Source: Melioribacteraceae bacterium 4301-Me (lineage in GTDB: Bacteria > Bacteroidota > Ignavibacteria > Ignavibacteriales > Melioribacteraceae). From it: a stretch of 64,000 nt of DNA. A program made the translations under genes and the position numbers. Where the stretch lies: contig JBGORM010000005.1 in NCBI GenBank assembly GCA_041538185.1, forward strand, positions 186,001 to 250,000, given 5' to 3'. Below are positions 44,862 to 54,593 of the stretch, piece by piece. How positions within the stretch are numbered: position 1 is the stretch's first letter; every line of letters starts with the position of its first letter. The notes below the pieces were generated by a model. That model worked only from the letters and a program-made list of their open reading frames with translations, had not been told where the DNA came from and did not search any database.

Positions 44862-46688
44862 TTATTCGTCTTTAGGTAAATTAATTGAACTGTTCTCAGC
44901 ATAAATTTCTTCTATTAAATTCTTATACTTTTCGCTAAGAACATCTCTTTTAACTTTCATTGTAGGTGTTAATTCGCCTGTTTCTACTGACCATAAATCT
45001 GGCACCAATGCAATTTTTTTAATTTGCTGGACGTGTCCAAATCTCTTATTGTATTTTTGAACTTCCCTCCAAATTCGTTCTTTTACTACAGGCGAGGCTG
45101 CGATTTGTTCACGAGTAATCAACTCCATTTTTTTCTCTTTAGCCCATTTTCTTATGAATTCAAAATTGGGCTGGATAATTGCGGCAACAAACTTTCTGTT
45201 TTCCCCTATTACCATCATTTGTTCGATAAAGAAAGATTCTTTCATTTTATTTTCGATTGGCTGGGGAACTACAAATTTTCCCCCGCTGGTTTTAAACATT
45301 TCTTTTATTCTTCCTGTAATTTTCAAAAATTTTCCTTCAACAATTTCACCCACATCGCCTGTATGTAACCACCCATCTTCGTCAATTGCTTCTTTTGTAG
45401 CTTCTGGATTATTGTAATATCCAATCATAACATTTGGTCCTTTAGCAAGAATTTCTCCATTTTCACCAATTTTTATTTCAACATCAGGGATTGGTATCCC
45501 GACCGTACCAATCAAGTTTTCTTTTTTATTGAATCTATTGCATGTCAAAACGGGAGAAGTTTCTGTAAGTCCATAACCTTCAATTACAGGAATTCCGGCA
45601 CCAATAAATATTCTTGAAAGACGAGGCTGTAATGCAGCTGAACCACTAATAATTCCTTTTATATTTCCACCCAGAGCTTCTTTCCATTTTGTAAAAACAA
45701 TTTTTCTTGCAAAGAACAATCTTAAATTATAAAACCAATTGTTTTTTCCGTGATGGTCATAATGATTAGCAAGATTAACTGCCCATCCAAAAATTGCTTT
45801 TTTAGGTAAACTGAGTTTGTAACCTGCATCCATAATTCTTTCAAAAACTTTTTCAAGAAGTCGGGGCACGGTAATGAAAAAGTCGGGTTTAACTTCACGA
45901 ATATTTTCGCCGACAGTCTCTAAGCTTTGGGGATAATTAATTGAGGTGCCGAGGATCATGTAAAAGTAAACTGCTGTCCTTTCAAAAATATGGCATAATG
46001 GTAAAAAGCTAATTGTGGTCTTAAATTTTTTTATTGGCATACAACGCACAAGTGAATTAACATTGGAAATAATGTTTTTGTGAGAAAGCATTACTCCTTT
46101 GGGAATTCCTGTTGTGCCAGATGTATAAATTATTGTAGCAAGATTTTCTTCTGTAATTGTATCATTAATTTCCTGCAGTCTTTTTCTTAAATTTTCATCT
46201 GCTGCTTCAGTTATTTCCGTCCAATGATGTGCTTTATCAATTCTGTTGAAAGTGTAAATATGCTGAATTTTATTCTTGATTTTTTTATTTACACGTTGAA
46301 CTTTATCAAACAACTCTTCATCTTCTACAAAGACGAGTTTAACATCAGCATCTTGAAAAATGAAGCTATAATTGTCTTCGCTAGTATTTGGATAAAGAGG
46401 AACAACTATGCCACCCATTTGAAGTATCCCTAAATCAACAAAATTCCATTCCACTCTATTTCTTGAAATTATAGCAATTTTATCATTGGGGTTAAAGCCA
46501 AGTTTAAGTAAACCCAAACTAACATTATCGATTATTTTTTTTACCTCTGCTGTGCTGTATGCTCTCCACTTACCTGTAACTTTATCGCTGAACGCTTTAG
46601 GATTTGGATAATGTTCAAGCTGATAAGGGATTAAATCTATTAACCGATTTTTTGGTAACTGTGGATATTGCATGTTTGTGTTCCTCAA
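44862..46688 (-). CDS. fadD: Long-chain acyl-CoA synthetase
   Basis: A 608-residue AMP-forming ligase. Signature IIYTSGTTGIPKGVMLSHKN near residue 190, IEGYGLTETSPVL, and WLHTGDVGEI followed by ITGRIKEMFKTSGGKFVVP in the hinge and C-terminal domain. It activates fatty acids to acyl-CoA, feeding the downstream enzymes. First gene of the minus-strand beta-oxidation operon; its promoter region is shared with the divergent ScfR-type regulator and contains an inverted-repeat operator candidate. Confidence 0.93.
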   Translation of the reverse strand: MRNTNMQYPQLPKNRLIDLIPYQLEHYPNPKAFSDKVTGKWRAYSTAEVKKIIDNVSLGLLKLGFNPNDKIAIISRNRVEWNFVDLGILQMGGIVVPLYPNTSEDNYSFIFQDADVKLVFVEDEELFDKVQRVNKKIKNKIQHIYTFNRIDKAHHWTEITEAADENLRKRLQEINDTITEENLATIIYTSGTTGIPKGVMLSHKNIISNVNSLVRCMPIKKFKTTISFLPLCHIFERTAVYFYMILGTSINYPQSLETVGENIREVKPDFFITVPRLLEKVFERIMDAGYKLSLPKKAIFGWAVNLANHYDHHGKNNWFYNLRLFFARKIVFTKWKEALGGNIKGIISGSAALQPRLSRIFIGAGIPVIEGYGLTETSPVLTCNRFNKKENLIGTVGIPIPDVEIKIGENGEILAKGPNVMIGYYNNPEATKEAIDEDGWLHTGDVGEIVEGKFLKITGRIKEMFKTSGGKFVVPQPIENKMKESFFIEQMMVIGENRKFVAAIIQPNFEFIRKWAKEKKMELITREQIAASPVVKERIWREVQKYNKRFGHVQQIKKIALVPDLWSVETGELTPTMKVKRDVLSEKYKNLIEEIYAENSSINLPKDE

Positions 46689-46734
46689 TTTGTAACCTTA
46701 CTAAATCAAAATAAGAAGAACTTAATAAAGTAGC

Positions 46735-46767
46735 AAGCGAATTTTCGCTAAAAAAGAAAATTTGCTT
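46735..46767. promoter_or_regulatory. Candidate operator between the fad operon and its divergent regulator
   Basis: AAGCGAATTTTC (46735-46746) and GAAAATTTGCTT (46756-46767) form a 12-base inverted repeat with one mismatch; nested within, AGCGAATTTTCGCT is a perfect palindrome around TT (46736-46749). It lies midway in the 126-base divergent promoter region, the natural site for the XRE/ScfR-type regulator encoded at 46815. Function is inferred. Confidence 0.6.
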
Positions 46768-46814
46768 TTGGAAATAAAATTTAATTAAGTTTTGTTCAGT
46801 TTTCTATTTTTGTT

Positions 46815-48335
46815 ATGATTTTTTTTAGTACTATGAATTTATCTGAAAATAATATAAAGTTAATCTTTGGCTTAAAACTAAAACAGCTGCGGCAAGAAAA
46901 AGGCTTAACCCTTTCTGAATTAGCCGAGAGGTCCTCTCTTTCAGTTTCTTACTTGAATGAAATTGAGAATGGGAAAAAACAACCAAAGCCAAAAAAAATT
47001 GCAGCAATTGCTAAAGCCTTAGATGTTCCATACGATAAGTTAGTTTCTCTTAAATTGAATAAAAATCTTGCACCTATTAGTGAACTGTTAGAATCAAATT
47101 TTTTAGAAAAACTTCCTCTTGACCATTACGGAATTGATGTTCATAAACTTCTTATTCAGCTTTCTCAAGCTCCTATACAGCTGAGCGCCCTCGTTTCTAC
47201 TTTGATTGAAGTAGCTAAATCTTTAGAGTTGACAGAAAATCAGTTTAGTAACATTGCTATTAGAACCTATAAGGAACTTAATGAAAATTATTTTAGCGAA
47301 CTTGAAGACTCTGTATTAAAGTTTTGTAAAAAAATTAAATTCGATTACAATCCGCCTGTTACATATAATCGTTTGTTAGAAATATTGACGAATAATTTTA
47401 ATTATGAGGTAGATGAAAACTCTATTCCAGATACACCAGATTTTAGCAATATTCGGGCAGTTAGTGTTATCAACGGAAAGAGAAAGAAAATATTAATCAA
47501 CCGAAAATTAGCTGATTCCCAAAAAGCCTTTATAATTGGCAAGGAAATCGCTTATGTTTTTTTGAAAATTTCCGATCGTTCAAACCTTTATTCTAATATT
47601 CCTTTGGATTCTTTTGACCAGCTTTTAAACAATTTGAAAGCCTCTTATTTTTCCACTGCACTAATAATTAATAAACAATCAATCATAAACGATATTTCTT
47701 TCCTGTTTAATCAGAAAAAATTCGATGAGAAATTTCTTCTTTCACTTATAAAAAAATATGATGTCTCACCAGATATGCTTCTTCAAAGAATTACTAACGT
47801 TTTAACTAAGTACTTCAACATTAGCAATTTCTTTTTCTTGCGGATTAATTCAGCTAAAAATTCTGGTGTTTATTCTGTTACAAAACAAATAAGGTTAAAT
47901 ATCAAAGATTATCCCAGCGAGTATCAAAACAATGAGCATTACTGCCGGCGATGGTTATCTATTGACATTTTAAAAAGATTAGAAGAACTACAGAAAACCA
48001 ACGAAGATTTTAAATTACCAATAGCAGCAATTCAAAAGTCAGTTTTTGGTGATTCCAATAATGTGTACATAGAGATTTCAATTGCCAAGTTCTCATCTCT
48101 TCATCCTAACTTTAATTATAGCGTTACATTAGGATTTTTGTTAAACGAGGAATTGAAACAAAAAATTTTATTTGTAAATAATCAGTCTATACCAGAAAGA
48201 GTAGTTAACGGTACTTGCCAGCGTTGTAATATATTGGATTGTAAAGAGCGGGCTGCAAAGCCAACTATTTACGAAACTAAAAGACAATTAGAAAAACTGA
48301 AAAAAGAACTTAATAAAATTGTTCAAGAATCGTAA
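46815..48335 (+). CDS. XRE-type regulator with ScfR/DUF2083 C-terminal domain
   Basis: A 506-residue regulator; ATG at 46815 or 46833. The XRE helix-turn-helix is at about residues 15-70 (LKQLRQEKGLTLSELAERSSLS and YLNEIENGKKQPKPKKIAAIA). A central IrrE-like segment follows. The C-terminus has the cysteine cluster GTCQRCNILDCKERAA, typical of short-chain fatty acyl transcriptional regulators (ScfR/RamB-type). Such proteins sense acyl-CoA-type metabolites and control acetate, propionate or fatty-acid use. It is transcribed divergently from the fad operon, whose expression it probably controls. Confidence 0.87.
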   Translation: MIFFSTMNLSENNIKLIFGLKLKQLRQEKGLTLSELAERSSLSVSYLNEIENGKKQPKPKKIAAIAKALDVPYDKLVSLKLNKNLAPISELLESNFLEKLPLDHYGIDVHKLLIQLSQAPIQLSALVSTLIEVAKSLELTENQFSNIAIRTYKELNENYFSELEDSVLKFCKKIKFDYNPPVTYNRLLEILTNNFNYEVDENSIPDTPDFSNIRAVSVINGKRKKILINRKLADSQKAFIIGKEIAYVFLKISDRSNLYSNIPLDSFDQLLNNLKASYFSTALIINKQSIINDISFLFNQKKFDEKFLLSLIKKYDVSPDMLLQRITNVLTKYFNISNFFFLRINSAKNSGVYSVTKQIRLNIKDYPSEYQNNEHYCRRWLSIDILKRLEELQKTNEDFKLPIAAIQKSVFGDSNNVYIEISIAKFSSLHPNFNYSVTLGFLLNEELKQKILFVNNQSIPERVVNGTCQRCNILDCKERAAKPTIYETKRQLEKLKKELNKIVQES

Positions 48336-48340
48336 TAATT

Positions 48341-48772
48341 TCACTGACTTTTCTTTTCAAAATCCTCAATAATATTTTTAATAGCCTGTGGTATTACTGT
48401 TGATTCGTTCTTTTTATAATCATAAGAAACCAGCTTGGTTAATGCCTTGGCAGCAATTTTCTTATGCTCATTGTTCACAATTGCAATAACGTGTTCTAAG
48501 TCAACGCTTTTATTGCCTATTTTTGATGTGCGGCTGTAAACTTCTAACTTGTCGCCTAATTTAATTTGATGTATATAATCAATCTCTATTCTTGCAACAA
48601 CTGCATTGAACTCTAAATCCCTTACATTCATGTTTAACACATCTTTGTAGTATGAAAGACGAGCTTCTTCAAGGTAAGTTAAATATGTTGCATTGTTTAC
48701 ATGACCCATTGCATCAAGGTCAGAAAATCTAACTGTTATCTGGATTTTGTGCTTAAATTTTTCTAATTCCAT
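48341..48772 (-). CDS. Acyl-CoA thioesterase, 4HBT hotdog family (canonical)
   Basis: A 143-residue protein from ATG 48772; an upstream start at 48805 would add eleven residues with no family match. It has the full 4HBT motif: TVRFSDLDAMGHVNNATYLTYLEEAR, including Asp and G-H-V-N-N. It resembles the FadM/YbgC group of acyl-CoA thioesterases. It converges tail-to-tail with the ScfR-type regulator gene, five bases apart. Confidence 0.88.
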   Translation of the reverse strand: MELEKFKHKIQITVRFSDLDAMGHVNNATYLTYLEEARLSYYKDVLNMNVRDLEFNAVVARIEIDYIHQIKLGDKLEVYSRTSKIGNKSVDLEHVIAIVNNEHKKIAAKALTKLVSYDYKKNESTVIPQAIKNIIEDFEKKSQ

Positions 48773-49023
48773 TTCAGATAAATAATTAGTGAAACATGTA
48801 CCCAAAATTATTTCTTTAGATGGAATATTAAAAATTTTTGAAAAGAGTTTTTTGTATTGAATCTACCATTAAAAAAATTATTTGCTAAAATCAAAACTAT
48901 CTACATTTATTCTGGTTCAAAATATTCGGTGGTACATCCATAGCAAATTTTTTGGGTTAAATTTTGTAATTATTAAGGAAATTTTACTGGTTGTTTGTTA
49001 ATTTTGAAAAAAATGAGTTTCTT

Positions 49024-50097
49024 ATGTCCAACCGAAGGCAACAAGTAAAATCTAAAATTGGCAAGCCTCCAGGCAGCTTGATTTTTGTAGGGGAAAAAAA
49101 TGTTGATAAAACAATAATTACCTTAGTTGAGTATGACCAGACCGAATATGAATGCAGAAAAATAGAATCACTTGATAAATTAAAACAACAACTAACAAAT
49201 CGTAAAAAGGAAAAAGTATTGTGGATTAATGTAAATGGACTACAGGATGTTGAACTAATTTCTGAAATAGGTTCTTTGTTTGGTATTCATCCACTTAGCA
49301 TTGAGGATGTTTTAAACAGCTATCAACGCTCTAAAGCTGACTTTTTTGAAAATGGAATCTTCATTGTGGCAAAAAATGCAGAAATAAAAAACAATAAAGA
49401 ATTATCAATTGAACAAGTTTCTTTTTTTATTGGACAAAATTTTGTCATTAGTTTTCAACACAATCCAGAAGTCGATACCTTTAATTCTATCTATGCAATT
49501 ATAGAAAAGGGGAAAGGAATTATTAGAAAATCTAAAGCAGACTATTTGTTGTATGTTTTGTTAGACTTCCTTTTAGATAATTATTTTTTGGTAGTAGAAG
49601 AATTAGGCGAACAAATTGACGATTTGCAAGAAATATTGTTAAAAAACCCAAAAACCGAAGAGTTAGCTAAAATTCAGAAGCTTAAAAAATACCTCCAAAA
49701 TACCAGACAGACTGTAAGTCCACTTCGCGAACTGTTGAATAGTCTTATTAGAAGAGATTCTTTATTAATTACTGAGGAGACAGTAATTTATTTTCGCGAC
49801 ACACTTGACCACCAAATTCGTATTGTTGAAAATCTGGAAACCTTGCGCGATACACTTACAACTATGCTCGATATTTACCTTTCAAGCGTCAATAATAAAA
49901 TGAACGAGGTAATGAAAGTACTTACCATAATTGCAACTATTTTTATCCCTTTAACTTTCATCGTTGGCATATACGGCATGAACTTTCAATATATGCCCGA
50001 ACTTGAATGGAAGTTTGGCTATCCATTGATTTTATTTTTAATGATTGTAATAGCAATTCTGTTAGTGCGCTATTTTAAGAAAAAAAACTGGTTTTAA
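49024..50097 (+). CDS. corA: CorA-family magnesium/cobalt transporter
   Basis: A 357-residue protein from ATG 49024 (MSNRRQQVKSKIGKPPGSLIF, matching the family N-terminus); an in-frame TTG at 48991 is an alternative start. The cytoplasmic funnel domain is followed by two C-terminal helices with the selectivity motif GMN in IYGMNFQYMPELEWKFGYPL and a short basic tail. It conducts Mg2+ or Co2+ into the cell as a pentamer. The mscS gene follows by 43 bases on the same strand. Confidence 0.93.
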   Translation: MSNRRQQVKSKIGKPPGSLIFVGEKNVDKTIITLVEYDQTEYECRKIESLDKLKQQLTNRKKEKVLWINVNGLQDVELISEIGSLFGIHPLSIEDVLNSYQRSKADFFENGIFIVAKNAEIKNNKELSIEQVSFFIGQNFVISFQHNPEVDTFNSIYAIIEKGKGIIRKSKADYLLYVLLDFLLDNYFLVVEELGEQIDDLQEILLKNPKTEELAKIQKLKKYLQNTRQTVSPLRELLNSLIRRDSLLITEETVIYFRDTLDHQIRIVENLETLRDTLTTMLDIYLSSVNNKMNEVMKVLTIIATIFIPLTFIVGIYGMNFQYMPELEWKFGYPLILFLMIVIAILLVRYFKKKNWF

Positions 50098-50140
50098 TGC
50101 TTACCCAAGAAAAGTTAAACTACAAAATGAGGAGAATGTT

Positions 50141-51187
50141 ATGGAATTCTTAAATGTAACTATCTGGGGAAATTCTATTAAAGATTACTTGCTTGCCATC
50201 GGTATAATCTTTTTGGCTGTGTTAATTATTCATATTATTCGAACAATAGTTATATCTAAATTAAAGAAGATAAAGAATGAAAACGGAGAAATAAAATATT
50301 CTTTTGCTATAAAAAGTATTAATAAATTTCTTATACCGGCTTTATATCTCACTGCCATGTACATAGTCATAGAGTCACTTAGTTTTGGCACTAAAGCCGA
50401 TAAAATTTTTACTATAGTTATTTACTTACTTACAACACTTTATGCTGTTCGTTTTGGAATTGCCTTATTAAATTATTTTCTGACAAAATATGTGGAAAAA
50501 TCACGAGGCGAAGAAGAAAGTAAAAGAATTAAACCACTATTTGCCTTTTTAAACTTTTTGATATGGATTCTAGGATTACTTTTTCTTTTAGATAACCTTG
50601 GTTTTAAAATCTCTACTTTAATTGCTGGATTAGGAATTTCTGGAATAGCTATTGGATTTGCTGCACAAGCAATTTTAGGAGATTTGTTCAGCTACTTCGT
50701 TATTTTTTTTGATAAACCTTTTGAACTTGGCGACTTTGTTGTCTTCGAAAATATAGCTGGCAGCATAGAAAAAATTGGAATTAAATCAACACGAATACGG
50801 TCTCTTTCAGGCGAACAGATAACTATCTCTAACTCTAAATTAACTGGCACGCTTGTTCATAATTATAAAAGAATGGAAAAAAGAAGAGTGGTTTTTAACA
50901 TTGGGGTTACTTACCAAACTAAAGCTGATTTGTTAAAAAAAATTCCTTCTATCGTAAAAGAAATAATAGAAAAAAATGAAAATACTTTATTTGATAGAGC
51001 ACATTTTAAAAGTTACGGCGATTTCAGCTTAATCTACGAAATAGTTTATTATATTCTTTCTTCTGATTACAATGTTTACATGGACGTACAACAGCAAATT
51101 AACTTAAGCATCTTCGAAGAATTTGAGAAATTGAAAATAGAATTTGCTTACCCAACCCAAACCATTTTTTTGAACAAAGGAAATTGA
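50141..51187 (+). CDS. MscS-family mechanosensitive channel
   Basis: A 348-residue membrane protein. Several N-terminal helices precede the pore-lining helix, with the glycine/alanine pattern in STLIAGLGISGIAIGFAAQAILGDLFSYFVIFFDKPFELGDFV seen in pieces; then a beta domain with GSIEKIGIKSTRIRS and ISNSKLTGTLVHNY. It releases osmolytes upon hypo-osmotic shock. A strong AGGAG ribosome site lies six bases before the ATG. Probably co-transcribed with corA, both serving ion homeostasis. Confidence 0.92.
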   Translation: MEFLNVTIWGNSIKDYLLAIGIIFLAVLIIHIIRTIVISKLKKIKNENGEIKYSFAIKSINKFLIPALYLTAMYIVIESLSFGTKADKIFTIVIYLLTTLYAVRFGIALLNYFLTKYVEKSRGEEESKRIKPLFAFLNFLIWILGLLFLLDNLGFKISTLIAGLGISGIAIGFAAQAILGDLFSYFVIFFDKPFELGDFVVFENIAGSIEKIGIKSTRIRSLSGEQITISNSKLTGTLVHNYKRMEKRRVVFNIGVTYQTKADLLKKIPSIVKEIIEKNENTLFDRAHFKSYGDFSLIYEIVYYILSSDYNVYMDVQQQINLSIFEEFEKLKIEFAYPTQTIFLNKGN

Positions 51188-51594
51188 TTTTCCTACTTCA
51201 ATTAACTGTAAATTGGCAATAAGTTTAGCAAAACTAAGAGTTATAAAAAATTACTCTTTTAGCTCTTTGAAAGAAATGGAGAGAAAGCGACTCAAATGCA
51301 AGTATAATAATTCTCCAAATGAAGCAAAAAATAACTATATTATATACATATCAAAATTTTACTTAACATAATAATATGTTCACTTCAATTATTCGTAAAC
51401 CATCTAAAAATAAAATAGACGAAAGCATAAATAAAACCGATTAGCTTGAATTTGCAATCACTTGTTAATTTTTTCAGCGTATTACTTAAGCAACATAAAA
51501 AAATCTTTTTCTCATATAAAGGTTTCATTCTGGGAATTTTTTTGTTCTTGTAAGCATAACCAGATTTTTTTCCAAATAAAAAGAGGTGCTTTTT
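51188..51594. other. Intergenic gap between mscS and PAS gene
   Basis: About 400 bases. I see no gene, repeat or strong promoter. The stop of mscS overlaps AGGAAA-TTGAT-TTTCCT, a short hairpin without a clear U-tract. Confidence 0.4.
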
Positions 51595-52257
51595 ATGGAA
51601 CAAATATTAAAACCGGAAGAATTCTTAAAAGTAATCGCCTCATTTCTAACAGAAACCCATAGCGGTTTAGCGATTATTGATGTTAAGCATAGCTTGTTTC
51701 CATTTGTATATGTCAATAGAGGATTTTCTAAAATAACTGGTTATGCTTCAAATGAAATTATTGGCAGAGAATTCGGGTTCTTTTTAGATATTAGGACTAG
51801 AAATAATCTAATTACAAAAATAACTGCAATTTTGGAAAAGCCAGAGTCCTTTTCTATTGACACAAAAATTGTAAGCAAAGGCGGCAAGATAATAGATGCC
51901 TTAATTTTGTTTACGCCTGTTGTTTCTTATCCAAAAGATATCGAGCACATTTTTTTGATTGTGGATGATATTACAGATAAAAAAGCACGTATAGCAAATG
52001 AGGCTTCGTTAAAAACATTTAAGGTTACTATAGAGTCTGTGAATGATATTGTTTTTAATTATATGAATTATCTAAAAGTATTCCGTGATGATTTATTAGA
52101 AGTAAACGGACAAATCAACCACAAGCGTATTGAAGAATTAATTGCTGAGTATGATGTTCAATACAGAAACACATTTATGGCTCTTACGAAGTTTGAAAGC
52201 TTAACAAGTTTTAAGACCAAAAGCTTAACAGATGATTTAGAAATTTTTGATTTGTAA
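51595..52257 (+). CDS. PAS-domain protein
   Basis: A 220-residue soluble protein starting at ATG 51595 after AAGAGGTG. One PAS domain spans about residues 15-130: GLAIIDVKHSLFPFVYVNRGFSKITGYASNEIIG followed by the PAC-like VSYPKDIEHIFLIVDDITDKKAR. The LOV photosensor Cys motif is absent (REFGFFLD at that position). The C-terminus is helical with SVNDIVFNYMNYLKVFRDDL, reminiscent of a dimerisation helix but without a kinase His or ATPase domain. Probably a signalling adaptor or truncated sensor; partner unknown. Confidence 0.8.
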   Translation: MEQILKPEEFLKVIASFLTETHSGLAIIDVKHSLFPFVYVNRGFSKITGYASNEIIGREFGFFLDIRTRNNLITKITAILEKPESFSIDTKIVSKGGKIIDALILFTPVVSYPKDIEHIFLIVDDITDKKARIANEASLKTFKVTIESVNDIVFNYMNYLKVFRDDLLEVNGQINHKRIEELIAEYDVQYRNTFMALTKFESLTSFKTKSLTDDLEIFDL

Positions 52258-53155
52258 CACTTTTCATACTGAATAAGCTAAGGATTTAACTTGTTACTAA
52301 GGTTGTAAACTCTAAGGAGTTAAACTCAAAAATAAGGTTTCTTTGACTCTTCAAACGGGTTTGACCTTATCTTTTTCTTCTAAACCTTAGTAACTCTAAC
52401 TAACCCAAAAAAACTGAACCTTTGAGAATTCACCACTTTGTGGATTACCTTATATCTCCTCTTTGATTTCAAAGTTTCTGTCAAAATCTTTCTTTCGAGA
52501 ACTGATTTTAGGTTCATTTGGGTTAAATATGAATTGTAAATTCCTTTTGTTCTATCTGTAAGAAGTTCATTACTATCCAACAATCTCAATTGGTTATTTC
52601 CCAAAACTATTTTTGATGTTATCCATAAGGTAATAAGGTTTAGATAGGTTCAAGGATTTGATTTGTTACTAAGGTTTATCTTCACTAATAAAGTTTTTTT
52701 CTCATTGCGGTAAGTAAAAGTCACGCGGTAATAAGAGACGACCAATATTTTTCCTTCATAGTAACTAGACTATGAATTTTTTAAAAGTGTTACTTGTTAT
52801 TTATAACTACAGTTAAGAGTTTAGTTTAAAACCTTATTTATCTTACTTTAACCTTAGTAATCTCTGAAGACCACAGACTCATTAACCTTATTACCTTATT
52901 GCTTGAGATATAAAATCTTCCAAAATGTAATGATGAGTAGCTGCATTAAAATTTTTCTTAGTCAATTTTTCTAACAGCAGAGTAACTGCTGTTGTTATTC
53001 AAAGGAACCCCGGAAGCAGAGATTTTAACAGGCTCTGACAGACTTGCTTGCTGCAAGCAAGCCTACCGAGGTAGGCAAGTTTTATAATTGAAAAATTACT
53101 TTTAGACGTCCAAGCCTAAGGCGGTAATTTGAATAAAATAAATTGGTCAGGTTTA
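52258..53155. repeat. About 900 bp repeat-rich gap without genes
   Basis: TTGTTACTAAGGTT occurs at 52290-52303 and 52663-52676, each after AAGGATTTRA, and AACCTTAGTAAC at 52383-52394 is its inverse, so related units bracket a short segment. At 52332-52377 ATAAGGT/ACCTTAT with an inner CAAAC-GG-GTTTG hairpin then CTTTTTCTT may be a terminator for the PAS gene. TTTGAGAATTCACCAC near 52422 belongs to a dispersed motif. At 53043-53075 two perfect hairpins abut (CTTGCTTG/CAAGCAAG and CCTACC/GGTAGG). The small minus-strand frame at 52380-52604 is made of these repeats and is not called. Confidence 0.6.
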
Positions 53156-54583
53156 TTACGATAAGGGCATTAAAATAGAAACTTTCGTTCTGCCAAATTT
53201 AGAATCAACCATAATATCGCCGTTATGCAAATTTATTATTGACTTAACAACTGATAAGCCTAAGCCAACGCCCCCCTTTTTTTGAGATTTTGGATTTTCA
53301 ACTCTATAAAATCGTTCGAATATTTTATTTAAAGCCTCGGGAGGTATTTCGTCTCCTGTATTTGCAATATCAATCTTTAGCTTGTTTTCAGAATTGTTTT
53401 CTGCTGAAACGAGCAACTCCGAGTTCTCATTTCCGTATTTGATAGCGTTGTCAAGTAAATTAGTAATGGCCTGTTTCATTAAACCAGTGTCTAATTTTAC
53501 ATTTATGTTTTTAGGAATATTAGAAACTATTTTTATTTGTTTTTCATTTGCCAAATAAATGAAATTATTTAAGATGGCATTTAAAAACTCTTCTAAATTT
53601 ACGTTTACTTTTTGAACGTTAATAAGCGAGTGGTCACTTTTTGAAATAAAAAAGAGATTATCTATAATTTTAATCAATCGTATGGTTTCTTCGTGGTTGC
53701 TTTTCAATACTTCTATATACTCATCAACTGTTTTTGGGGATTTCAATGCAATTTCAATTTCTCCACGTAAAATTGTTAACGGGGTTTTTAGTTCATGTGC
53801 AGCAAATATTGTAAACTGATTCATATAATCGACTGAAGTTTTTATTCGGTCAATCATTTCATTCATTTTACGGACTAAGCGACCGTATTCATCGGTAAAC
53901 TCTTCACCGGGAATTTTTTCACTCATATTTTGAGCTGTTATCTCTTCTGTTTTTTTTACGATTGCGTCAATGCGAGAGAGTGATTTTGAAGAAATAATTG
54001 CGCCACCTAAAAACGAGATGATTAAAAAAAGGGGTGCAAGAAGAATATAAAGATCTGTTAAGCTGTTGAGTGTTTGTGATATTTGATCTTTTGGGTAGGC
54101 AACCAAAACAGCATAATTGCCGCTTTTGAGTAAGTAACCTCGTATTGTTTGCTGAGATAATGAATCCCCAACAAAATCGAACGCACCTTTTTTGTTTAAT
54201 GCAATGTTTGGCAGTAAGAAGTCGTTTCCGGAAAGATTATCTGTTTTAAAAATTATTTTGTTCCCGGAGGAAATTTCTATATATGTATTTCTTTTGTTAA
54301 ACACTACAATATCGTAAATTAAATCCCAAACCAAATCTTCTTCATTTTGGTAATTTTCATCGGGTGTAAAGGTATCCAAATCAACATGTTTTTCTTTAAC
54401 AATTTTTATTATTGCATTTGCTTGCGCGGCTAAAGCAGAATCAAGTTTGTCCAAAGATTTAGTAAAAAGGTAAATGTAAATTATTACACCTAATAACAAT
54501 TCCAAAAAAAGAAACACTAACGAGTACCAGAGAGTTGTTTTAAAACGTGTCGAAGAAATAAAGTTTTTCAATTTGTTAAACAT
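53156..54583 (-). CDS. Sensor histidine kinase (OmpR-type system)
   Basis: A 475-residue kinase with two membrane helices (about 17-40 and 175-200) bounding a periplasmic sensor, a HAMP domain, HisKA with the phospho-accepting His in FAAHELKTPLTILRGEIEIAL, and HATPase with NLLDNAIKYGN, IANTGDEIP and KKGGVGLGLSVVKSI. The layout matches heavy-metal/CusS-like envelope kinases, but the signal is not evident. The start lies 10 bases after the stop of its regulator gene, which is upstream in the operon. Confidence 0.92.
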   Translation of the reverse strand: MFNKLKNFISSTRFKTTLWYSLVFLFLELLLGVIIYIYLFTKSLDKLDSALAAQANAIIKIVKEKHVDLDTFTPDENYQNEEDLVWDLIYDIVVFNKRNTYIEISSGNKIIFKTDNLSGNDFLLPNIALNKKGAFDFVGDSLSQQTIRGYLLKSGNYAVLVAYPKDQISQTLNSLTDLYILLAPLFLIISFLGGAIISSKSLSRIDAIVKKTEEITAQNMSEKIPGEEFTDEYGRLVRKMNEMIDRIKTSVDYMNQFTIFAAHELKTPLTILRGEIEIALKSPKTVDEYIEVLKSNHEETIRLIKIIDNLFFISKSDHSLINVQKVNVNLEEFLNAILNNFIYLANEKQIKIVSNIPKNINVKLDTGLMKQAITNLLDNAIKYGNENSELLVSAENNSENKLKIDIANTGDEIPPEALNKIFERFYRVENPKSQKKGGVGLGLSVVKSIINLHNGDIMVDSKFGRTKVSILMPLS

Positions 54584-54593
54584 TGTTGCTTGA

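Noticed and set aside
51595..52257. LOV photoreceptor reading of the PAS protein
   Set aside because: The conserved Cys motif for flavin adduct formation is absent at the expected position.
52380..52604. Small minus-strand frame in the gap after the PAS gene
   Set aside because: It is built from intergenic repeat sequence (ACTAAGG and GAATTCACC motifs), has no ribosome site and matches no family I know.
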